Shown piece after piece: positions 16,197-28,972 of a DNA stretch of 64,000 nt. The first letter of the stretch is position 1; every line of letters starts with the position of its first letter. This DNA is from Chrysomallon squamiferum (taxonomy: Eukaryota; Mollusca; Gastropoda; Neomphalida; Peltospiridae), in NCBI GenBank assembly GCA_012295275.1, contig CM022668.1, positions 12,913,022-12,977,021 on the forward strand, given 5' to 3'. The notes under the pieces were generated by a model. That model did not search any database, was not told where the DNA came from, and worked only from the letters and a program-made list of their open reading frames with translations. The translations under genes were made by a program, and so were the position numbers.

Positions 16197-19129
16197 CTGT
16201 AAAAATAAATCAAATTATTTGTGTGTTTGGTTGATTATTTTTTCATTCATTTATTAATGTATTTATTTATTAATTTCTTTCTTTGTTTCTTTCTTTTATT
16301 CTCTGATGATATAAGCAACAGTAACATTATAACAACAAAATAAAATTCATTGGAGAAAGGATTTTAAAAATAATTACTTTTGAATAGATATTTTAAAATG
16401 TTTATACTTTAATTTAAAACTCTATTTTATGACTGCATTTTTACTTAATTTATTTATTATTTTTATTTGTCATGTTTTAAAATATTTTGAACATTTTAAA
16501 CCAGGATTTATTTAAATGTTTTTTTTTTTTAATATTTATTTCAAATAAACTAAAATTTTGCATTTAAAAATATAATTTTAATATATATAACATAAAATAA
16601 ATTAAAAAATTAAAACAAATTTTCTTAAATTTTTTTGAAAATTATAATCAAAGGGCAACTTCGTTCAGTGGCCAACACAAACTCCTACTTCTCAAATTTA
16701 AATAGTGGCAAATATTTAAACTATTTACAAGAATACCAGAAGAAAAAGAACTAGATACACTGGACATTTTTAAGAGGCTATTAAAGAATTCCCAGTATAT
16801 CGTCTACCTCTCTTCTCTACATCTATAATAACTAGTTCAGATTTTGCATTATACAAGCTGGTACACTTCGATCTTTACAAAAACGTGATATGATTACACT
16901 AGAGAAGAAACCTACAGTGAAAGGTCGAGTGATGTCTTCCTCTACGGTTGTTCTGGCTCGGTGAACGAGTCGAGTGAGTCGCAGGTTTTCAAGGCTCGGT
17001 GGTTTGATGAAAATGATGTAAGGCTTAATGTCAGCAGTACGCAAGAATTTCAGTGCCTGGAATATCAACACCTGTGTTTTAATAATTCTGTCCTTATACT
17101 AATACAGAATCTTATTGTCTTATAAAAATATAAACATTAATTGCTAATTGTTACTGGAATATCAACATTCTTCTGTGTTTTAAAAAAACCCATCCTTATA
17201 AAAAACACAATTCTAATTGTTCATGAAATATTAAGATCTGTTTTTAATAATTCTGTCCTTATACTAATACACATTCTTATTGTCTTATAAAAAATAAAAT
17301 TTTAATTGCTAATTGTTACTGAAATATCAAGACTTGTTTTTAATAATTCTGTCCTTATACTAATACAGATTCTTCTTTATTTACAAAAAATAAAAATGTT
17401 AATTGCTAATTGTTACTGAAATATCAAAATGTGTTTTTAATAATTCTGTCCTTATACTAATGCAGATTCTTCTTGTCTTATAAAAAAAACCATAAAAATA
17501 AAAATGTTAATTGCTAATTGTTCATGAAATATCAAGTCCAGTTTTTAATAATTCTGTCCTTATACTAATTCAATGGTTTCTTGAGTTATAAAAAAACTTC
17601 ATAAAACAAAAACATTAATTGCCAATTTTTACTGGAATGTCAAGATCTGGTTTTAATAATTCAATCCTTATAGTAATAAAACTTTTGTGCGAGTTATAAA
17701 TAATAAAAATGGTAATTACCATCTGTGACTGAAATGCATTTGAGATTCATATTTATATTAGAACCCTACCTTTTGTATTTACTGTTATTATAAATTATTT
17801 TATTAATATAACATAGATGTTTGATATTACACTTTACAGATGTTTGATATTTTAATTGTTTATTATCATAAATTTTTTATTTTACCATTAAAACCATGTA
17901 TTTTATATCATACAGATACCAGAGTGAAGGTAAAAAAATTTTTTTTTTTTTTTTTAAATTATTTTTATTATTATTAATCCTAATTCATTTGTTAACAAAT
18001 TAACACTAAAGCCTGTACTGTCTATTATGTGAATTATTTTACTGTCAGTACCTGTGTATGAGGTGTGAGAAGGCAAACTGTACTGTTTATTATGTGAATT
18101 ATTTTACTGTCAGTACCTGTGTATGAGGTGTGAGAAGGCAAACTGTACTGTCTATTATGTGAATTATCTTACTGTCAGTACCTGTGTATGAGGTGTGAGA
18201 AGGCAGCCTGTACTGTCTATTATGTGAATTATCTTACTGTCAGTACCTGTGTATGAGGTGTATTATGTGAATTATCTTACTGTCAGTACCTGTGTATGAG
18301 GTGTGAGAAGGCAGCCTGTACTGTTTATTATGTGAATTATCTTACTGTCAGTACCTGTGTATGAGGTGTATTATGTGAATTATCTTACTGTCAGTACCTG
18401 TGTATGAGGTGTGAGAAGGCAGCCTGTACTGTTTATTATGTGAATTATCTTACTGTCAGTACCTGTGTATGAGGTGTGAGAAGGCAGCCTGTACTGTCTA
18501 TTATGTGAATTATCTTACTGTCAGTACCTGTGTATGAGGTGTGAGAAGGCAGCCTGTACTGTCTATTATGTGAATTATCTTACTGTCAGTACCTGTGTAT
18601 GAGGTGTATTATGTGAATTATCTTACTGTCAGTACCTGTGTATGAGGTGTGAGAAGGCAAACTTGGCCAGCAGCTATCACAGCTTTTATTGAGTCCAGAC
18701 TGGTGCCATAGAGATTTCCCTTGTACTCTCCATACTCCGCGAACCTAAAACACAGAGTCACACATCACAGTAACTCACAGACACACTGTGATGAATTTAA
18801 ACATGTAAATACTGATATATATATATATATACTCATGTACTCAGAGAAATATTTGGTTATATTTTTATGTCAAATTACAATAACTCAAAGACATACTGTG
18901 ATGAATTTAAACATGTAAATACTGATATATATGGATTCATGTACTCAGAGAAATATTTGGTTATATTTTTATGTCAAATTACAATAACTCAAAGATGTAC
19001 TGTGATGAATTTAAACATGTAAATACTGATATATATGGATTCATGTACTCATAGAAATATTTGGATATATCTTTACATCAAATTACAATAACTCACAGAC
19101 ATACTGTGATGAATTTAAACATGTAAATA

Positions 19130-19170
<41 letters not shown>

Positions 19171-22100
19171 TCTCTTACTCAGAGAAATATTTGGATATAT
19201 TTTTATCAAATTACAATAACTCACAGACATACTGTGACGAATTTAAACATGTAAATGCTGATATATATAGATTCATGCACTCAGAGAAATATTTGATTAT
19301 ATTTTTATGCTCGTGCTTTTGTGTAACTATGTTCATGTAGTCATCCTTTCATTAGTTCGTTCATTCATTCCATTGTATATAATTAGCTATATACATACAT
19401 ATATACATAATAGATATATATGCATACATAATTCATACATACATACATTCATACATATGTACATATACACACATACATACATATATTCATATATTACATA
19501 TATACATACAGACATACATCATATATACATATTCATTTTAATATAACACACACATAAATTAATTATAAATATATACATACATACATACATACATAATACA
19601 TAAATACATACATACATACACTCATACATCATTTCAATATATAATAATACAAACACAAAAAGTTAATAATAATAATAATAACAACAACAACAATAATAAC
19701 AATAATAATAATAATAGTAATAACAATAAGAAAAATATCATGATGAATAATTTGTTAAACCTTTGAGCTAAAATATCTTTTTCCATTTCTTCCCTGGAAA
19801 GAAAATGATATTCCTGTCCATCTTCTTCAAACGGTTTCTTCAGACGACTAGTGTCTGAAATATATTTTAAAAATCTTCATATTTTTAATATATTCAAATT
19901 TTAATCATATTTTATTAAAATATTGCAGGTGAAGTTAGGAAGTAAATAATTTTTCAAGACAGACTAACATCTCATAATTACCCTAACCAAAACACCTATC
20001 AGTCAATATCAATGATTTCCACAATTTAGCTTTATTTATAAAATAAATTTCAAAATTAATTTTAGTTATCTTATCCCTTTATATTTCTGTCTCTGATACG
20101 TACATGGTACAACTTCATGAAAGTGACAAGGGTTACTGGCCTTGAGTCTTCTTTTTAATTCATTACAACCAACACCAGGGGGCCCTGCAATGGAAAGTGA
20201 ATAGGTAACAACCGTTAACAGCAATAACAGACAGTCAGTGAATAATAATTAAATCTTTAATTTCTGAGTCAGTTAATATTAATTAAATCTATAATTTGTG
20301 AGTCAGTGAATAATAATCAAATCTATAATTTTTGAGCCTGTAAATAATAATTAAATCTATAATTACTGAGTCTATAAATAATAATTGGTTTCATATTAAA
20401 TGGTAAATGGTAGATATCTCAGTTCTTTAAGAAAGAATTTTAGACCTAATTTAATTATATTTTTCAAAATATTTCTGTCCATCACAATCCTCTTATCTTA
20501 AAAATAAAATAAAATTTACAGTGTCTTTACAAGAAACAATCTCCAGACCAAATTATCAACAACAACAACAACAACAAAGAAGCCCTCATCAAATCCCAGT
20601 AATATAAAATAAAATAACTTACCAATTAAAACAATAGGTCTAAAAGTGCCATGTTTTGGATGGTATAGTTCAACTTCTTCATATGTTGGGATTTCTTCTG
20701 TATCATAATCTATTATACAAAAAAATCATTTATTTTGAAACAGATACTGTAATAAGTAAATACAGATATGCAGAAAGCAGTTAGTAAGAAAGACAATGAT
20801 ATAAATAAATATTTAATTATAATATTGTAAATGTGTAAGTCTGTAGTGATACAGTGATTATAAAGATGATTGGGATGATGAAGATGATGATGAGAAAAAA
20901 AAATGGTGATACTGAAAATGAAACTGATGAAAAAAATAAATTAAAATAAAATATGCTGAACTCAGTAGCAATAAAGAAAAGTGTGCACTAAAGTATTTCC
21001 AGAATAAAATTAAAATGAAATAAAATAAAAACATAACATAAAGTAAAGTAAAAAAGAAAGTAAAGTAAAGTAAAGTAACATTAAAGAACGTAAAAGAAAG
21101 TACAGTAAAGTAAAGTAAAGTAGATTAACAGAATTAAAGTAAAGTAAAGTAAAGTAAAAAAGTAAAATAACATAAATTAAAGTAAAGTAAAAAGTAAAAG
21201 TAAACTAAACTAAACTAAACTAAACTTAAATAAAATAAAAAAGTAAAAAAGTAAAAAAAAAAGAAAAGTAAAATAACGAAATAAAGTAACATAAAGTAAA
21301 ATAACGTAAAAGTAAAAACGTAAAAAGTAAAATAAAGTAAAAAACTAAAATTAAATAAAATAAAATAAACTTAAATAAAATAAAACAAAATAAAATAAAA
21401 TAAAATAAAATAAAGAAAAATAAAATAAAGTAAAATAAAATAAAATAAAGTTTACCTAGATTTTGAACTGTATGGTACATTGTTTTTCTAAGTTTCTTTT
21501 GACGAGGTATTTTTGGACTATATCGACATGGACTTAACGATCCTGAAATAAACACAAAATTATAAATTAAATATTTTGTAAAGATACTATTGAATAAACT
21601 GCATAAGTTCTGTACTTTTTTTGCATATTCTTCTGTTTTCTGTATCAAGAATTGTCATACAAATTTTACTTTCTTTTGTTTTTCTTTCTATTTTGTTTTT
21701 TGTTCTTTCTTTCTTTATTTCTTTATTTAGTTTTTATTATTTTTCCACTTTTGAACAAGGAAATCTTTTCTCTTTAAATTTTATTATCAGATTTTAAATA
21801 TTTGGGTTTTTTCTTGGACACTAGATCTATAAATAAAGAATAACAATAAAGAATAATAATTAAATAACAAACTACATGAAATGCATACAAGATTCCATTT
21901 TCTCCCTTTTGGATGATGTCATTTCAGACTGAAGAATGTGCGAAAAAACCAAACATTGATGAAATAATTAAAGCATCACAAAGTTTCTGAATTCTCAGTC
22001 ATTGTTTTAAAACAAAAACTTACTCATTCCACTCTTTTCTATTGATTCCTGCTCATCTCGTTTTTTCTTCATAACATAACTAAAATAAATAAATAAAATA

Positions 22101-22728
22101 CAAAAAATACAAAAAATAAATTAATAAAACATGATGTATTTACTTTTATTTACTTATTAAGTCACCTCTATCATATATCATTAAAAATAAAAAATATGGT
22201 TGAATAGTACTGCATTAATGACACTCCTATTGTTATGAATGAATGAATGAATGTTTGAATGAATGTTTGAATGAATGAATGAATGTTTAATGACATCAAA
22301 AGCTGTTGTTATGAAGTTTCATCACTGAATATAAATGAAAAATGATATAATATAACTGGAATGAAAACAAACTGAATAACTAATGCTAACAATTATTTCA
22401 TTACTTTTAAACTAAGAATTTCTTTTTTTTTTAAACTTTGTGACATTATATTTACCTTTCCTGCAACTGTTTACTTGGAATCAGACCAGCCCTACTTATT
22501 ATCTCCCCTTCCTTTCTTGCTTGCCACCAGGTGGGGTCGTCCTGGTTGACTATGTGCAGTATTTCCCCTTGACGAAAGGCAAGGCTGGCATCAGGACAAG
22601 GGTTATTGGGGTCAACTTCCGGGTCATAGGTGAACAGAGCTTTCACTCTCATCTGCAAAAAATATTTCTTTTTAAATTTTATATACATATACACATACAT
22701 ACATACATACATACATACACACACATAC

Positions 22729-22776
<48 letters not shown>

Positions 22777-22835
22777 TATATGATATACATATCACATATG
22801 TATATATATATATATATAAATATGATATATGTATG

Positions 22836-22871
<36 letters not shown>

Positions 22872-23689
22872 ATTGCTTGTTTTCAGTGACATCACTAGTC
22901 AGTGTACAGGTTTACTTAGTTTGTGACACAAAAAACCATTTCATTTCCAGCATTCACTGAAACACACTGACAATGTGACAATTAATAAAGGTATAAAATT
23001 TATAATCCTGACTGAACTGTACTGAACTGGACGGACAAACAGATTTCTGGACTCTGAACCCAAGACAGATGTTACTGAAGCTTCAGATAACGTAGACAAA
23101 TTTAAAAATGGCTGACTGACTGATATACAGACAACAGATTCTCTATCTCTGACTCATGTAGATCCATATTTACATAGCAGTTCCTTAGTATATTTTTTAA
23201 ATTAAACAATTAATACTGTTACTTTGTGACACTAGTTTTCTGCTCTATAGGATATGGTCTTTAATATATATATATATATATATATATATTTATGTTTTGA
23301 CTTACATAAAATTCTTGCAGAAGAATCCACTGACATAAATTTTGGAAAATCTGTATTCATTATACAGAGAAACAACACTTGGTATACACAAAAACATAAT
23401 TACTGGTGAGGAAAAGCTACAAATAAAGATCAATATAAAAAAAGCAAATAAATAAATAAATACAGTATTTAACTAAGTAAATATAAACAATAACAATAAT
23501 AATACCAAGAACAAGAAAAGCTATCAATAAAGATCAAAATAAAAATGTAAATAAAAAAAAAAAAAAAAATAAAAATAAATAAATAAAAAATAAATAAATA
23601 AGCAAATACAGTAACTTATTAAATATAAACTATAACAATAATAATACAAAGAACAAGAAAAGCTATAAATAAAGATCGAAATAAAAATG

Positions 23690-23740
<51 letters not shown>

Positions 23741-24253
23741 ACAAATACAGAAACTAATTAAATATAAACTATAACAATAATAATAATACACAGAACAAAA
23801 AGTCTAACCTGGCTAGGTCGATGTTCTGGACCATTTCTGAACTGATTGGGAACAAGTTTCATGGTAACCGTTCCTGTGATTCTTGTCTACAAAATAAACA
23901 CAACTTATTAAAATATTGCTTCAAAACACACCTGAGGATTCTTCAGACATAAACCATCACACTTATGGACTGGTTCAGTTTTGATCAATATCAAAGGAAT
24001 GTTATTTTAATTATTAAAAAATTTAGTATTCAACTTACCAACATCTCTATGACCTCGTCTGGATTTTGACCTTTGACACTAACACCATTCACCTCAAGTA
24101 ACTCATCTCCCACACGAATCAGACCTGTAATAATAATGATGATGATGATGATGATGATGATGATAGTAACAACAATAATAATGACTATAAAAGTTATTCT
24201 TCTAAATTACACCTTGATTTTATATTTCAGTCTAATTTTTATTTTATAACTAC

Positions 24254-24289
<36 letters not shown>

Positions 24290-27200
24290 TAATAACTATC
24301 ATAATAATAATAACAACAACAACAATAATAAGGTTTTTTCATTCCCACAAAATAAGTTTCTTCAAACAAATCTTATTATTACAATATTTACAGACAAACT
24401 TAATATTAAACCTTTAAACTAAATTATTTTAAGAAATCATTTTCTTCAACAAAAACCTGACATGAATACAGAAAAATTTGGAAAACAAATTTTGGGGGTA
24501 CCATCCTTCTGGTGAAGATTATTAATTATTTTACTCACTTAAAGAACAAACAGAAAGCAATATATTTATTTTTTGAGATACAATAGACATGTATTTATGC
24601 TCAACCCTATGTTAATGGGGTGTTTTTTTGGATTGATTTACCTCAAAAACACAGAACATTTTTGATCATCCAATGTAAAGACTCCCATACAAAAAATGTA
24701 TTATTAAATATAATTATTTAACATTCTAGGAATAAATCTCCTGAAAATATACTAGTCTGCCCTCAACATTAAAAAAACTCCACCAAAAACAAACCCTCTT
24801 AAAGAACAATTCATTACCATTCATATTCCTTTTAAAAACTACTGAAAATGCACACATATATAATCGTTGATATAAATTTGAATATAAAATATTCTTTGTC
24901 TCTGTAATCTCACCACTTCTGTCTGCAGCACCTCCATGTAAAACTCTGGCTATTTCAAGACTCTCAGAATCTTCACTCAGCTGGATGGTGACTCCCTGGA
25001 AAAAGGAGAGAATTAAAAACAGAATATTATTTGATCAGTTCACCTTCTGTGTGGATCACAACGATTCAGTGAATATGTGTTTAATAACAGCTTAACATGC
25101 TTTAACATTAACAGATATTAGGTAAATTTTCAGTAATAACAACAGTACAATGCAAAGTTAAATATATACTTCATTGGTCATATTTTACCATTTGTCTTGA
25201 AAGTTTTAGTTTGTAAAATTCTAGAATGTATTAAATACAGTTTGCAGACTTCTTAAAACTGAAAGTGTTTTAAAGAAAAGAATAAATTCAAGACTGTAAA
25301 TCTGTTAGATTATTATCATCATTGTTTTGAATAACAGACATACATAACTACACACTTACAGATAGATTACTTACATACTTACATACTTACCAACACACAC
25401 CCACACACACAAACTCTAATAAAGACACACTCATACATACACACACAAACAAACACACACACAGACACACAGAGACACAGAGAGACATATTATAGACTGA
25501 CCAAAGGTTCGTTGGTTTTGATAAGTCTGATGACTTTGATAGCTGTCTCTGATTCATCTCTGTCCACTGGACTTGTGTCAATCCTGGGCTCATAATCACC
25601 ACAGGCTACTTTGTCATGTGTGTACAACAGAGCCTGAACCAATAAACAAATAAACAGATATACAGTATAATCTTTGTCATGTGTGTACAACAGAGCCTGA
25701 ACCAATAAACAAATAAACAGATATACAGTATAATCTTTGTCATGTGTGTACAACAGAGCCTCAACAGAACCAATAAACAAATAAACAGATATACAGTATA
25801 ATCTTTGTCATGTGTGTACAACAGAGCCTGAACCAATAAACAAATAAACAGATATACAGTATAATCTTTGTCATGTGTGTACAACAGAACCTGAACCAAT
25901 AAACAAATAAACAGATATACAGTATAATCTTTGTCATGTGTGTACAACAGAACAAATAAACAAATAAACAGATATACAGTATAATCTTTGTCATGTGTGT
26001 ACAACAGAACAAATAAACAAATAAACAGATATACAGTATAATCTTTGTCATGTGTGTACAACAGAACAAATAAACAAATAAACAGATATACAGTATAATC
26101 TTTGTCATGTGTGTACAACTGAACCAATAAACAAATAAACAGATATACAGTATAATTTTGTCATTCAAATAAACAGATATACAGTATCCTTTTGTCATAA
26201 ATGCAAAGAGCCTGAACCAATCAAATAAACAGATATTCAGTATTTTTGTCATGCCATATTAAACAAATAAACAGATATACAGTTAATCTTTGTCATTTTA
26301 ACAAATAAACAAATAAACAAACATACAGTATAATCTTTGTCATTTGGAAACAGAACAAATAAACAAATAAACAGATATACAGTATAATCTTTGTCATGAA
26401 AAGATATAAATAAACAAATAAACAAATAAACAGATATTTAATCTTTGTCAAAACATTGAACAAATAAACAGATATACAGTATAATGGTCTTAATTTATTT
26501 TTTTATAACTATTTGTTTTTATTTTATTCACTATAAATGCTAACCCTGTATTCATTCAGATTTTGAAGTTTTTGGCCAAATTTCATAATTTATTTACCAT
26601 ACTGCTATTTGGAATGACAATTTCCATTTCTTGTAGAAAAGATATATCTATATATAAACCAATATTTAACAAAGTATCAAAATTGAAAATTTTGGTTGGC
26701 TAAAGCTCAATACTTGGTTGTATGACCTTGTTCAATGTGATGGGTCACACCAAAGCTAATATTATGTTTAACTACCTATGAGTAGGTTGTGATCTTAACT
26801 GCTATTAGCTGTCATATATAGATTTTTGTATAATGATTACTGTAGACTACTGACATTACTCCAAGGATTACCTTGTATCAATTAATGACACGATGGAATA
26901 CAAATGCTTTTGTGTATATGAATGGAAAGGTTAATTGGCATATTTAAGTATATAATACATTTATCAGTTAATGACATGATGGAATACAAATGCTTTTGTG
27001 TATATGAATGGAAATGTAAAGTGGTATGTATAAATGCCAGCATGCACATATATATGCATACAAAATCATGACATATCATGTAAGAATTACCTTTCACTCA
27101 CATGCAAAACTTTTGTTTGTGTCTTAACCTGAATAAGACATGAAGAGTAACTACTAGAAAGTTCGGTAGTAATAATGTTAGTGATTACCTGTAAGTGTGG

Positions 27201-28936
27201 TCTTGATAAAATCTGTAACAGTTCTTGGACATGAGAATCTTCAGATCGAAAACGAATTGTACAAAACACCTGATATAAATAACAATAATATAAATAAATA
27301 GCAGTCAAATATATATATATATATATTCTTTAGAAAATAATTTATGTAATATGTAGAAAATTGTTAAAAAAATATGTTTTCTGTAGAAACTAATTGATGT
27401 TATATGTAGAAAATAGTTATAAACAGATAAAAAGTATTTTGTGAAGAAACAAATTGGTGAAATATATACAAAATAGATATAAACAGTTAAAAATATATAT
27501 CGTCTGTAGAAAATAGTTTAAAATATGTAATAAAGATACCACTATTATTAGAAACAGTTTAAAACAATTTGCACTGTCATTTTAAAACAGAGGAAAAGAA
27601 ATAATGATGACTATTGCATCTGAAGATTAAAATGATGTTTATTGTTTTCCATTTAAAATAAAATTTAATTTTTTCTATTTTAAACTTTGTTATTTACAGC
27701 TATTATTGTTTTCACTGACTACTGATTATAATTTTTTGAATTACGTTTATGATTTAAATTTCGTATGTTTTTTTAATTAACGATTTAATTAACTAACAGA
27801 AACACAATGTTTAAAAATTACCTCTGCAGCTTGGGCAACTGCAAAGTCAGCCACAGGACGGAGACGTCTGACACTTCTCAGACGACGGAATGCCTACAAC
27901 AACATCAACAACAACATTTACACAGAAAGCCAAATAATCAACAAAAAAAAAAATATCAAAGAATCGTTGAAACTTTAAGAAGAAAACAGCTGATAACTGG
28001 AAATTAATACTGATGTAACTAAACATTTTCAGACATGGGTTTTCCTAGCAATAATTAAAACAATTATTATGTAAGCTAATATGAATATCAATTTAGAACA
28101 TTATTACTGCACTAAATGTTAATCTCTTCATTATCGATATGTGACTATGGTAAGAACAGGTGATAGATACCATGCACTGTGCAATGCCAGTAATAAATGT
28201 GATAGGTTTGTTTTTGATATTCAGTTACAGTTCACTGTGTTGTGTCTGCTAAATCTGTCAGTGAAAGTAAAGTCAAAATGACCGCTGTAATGGTAAGTGA
28301 ATGTATTCATGACATTAATGTCTGCTTAATCTAAGTGGTCACAATAATAATGATGATGATGATGATGATGATGGCAATAATAATAATAATAATAATAATA
28401 ATAGTAATAATAAAAATAATGATGGTGAATGATGATGATAATGAAAATTATGAAAATAATAAAAATAATAATAATGATAATGGTAATAATAGTAATAAAA
28501 AATAATAATGGTAATAATAATGGTAAATATTAATACTAATAATAAAAATGATAATAATAATGGTAATAATAATTACAATAAAAAATAATAATGATAATAA
28601 TAATAATAACAACAATAACAATAATAATAACAATGATAATAATGGTAATGGTAATAGTAGTAGCAGTAGTAATAATAATAATAATAATAACAACAACAAC
28701 AACAACAAGGTGAAGAAAAATAAGAAAAAATCAAAATAACATAATAAAAAATAATTTTTCCTTTTTTTCCAGGTAACATCATTATTATTCTTTTTTTTTT
28801 TTAAATAATAATAATTCTGACATTTAGAATCAAGACGAAACTAAAACCAAACAACCCCAACCTCTTATTGAAAAAAAAAACACTCTTCACAAAAATGTCA
28901 CGTTATGTGTTCACAAAATAAATAATTAAATTTTAA

Positions 28937-28972
<36 letters not shown>

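Noticed and set aside
16027-16202. Plus-strand open frames over the CCAAT-like 32-base repeats
   Set aside because: Antisense shadow of the last MPP7 exon and of its tandem copies.
18012-18655. CRISPR-like array of regular repeats
   Set aside because: Units are directly tandem without unique spacers and derive from an exon edge; the genome is eukaryotic.
28448-28782. Poly-Leu, poly-Asn and poly-Tyr open frames
   Set aside because: Translations of the GAT/AAT microsatellite with no conserved features.
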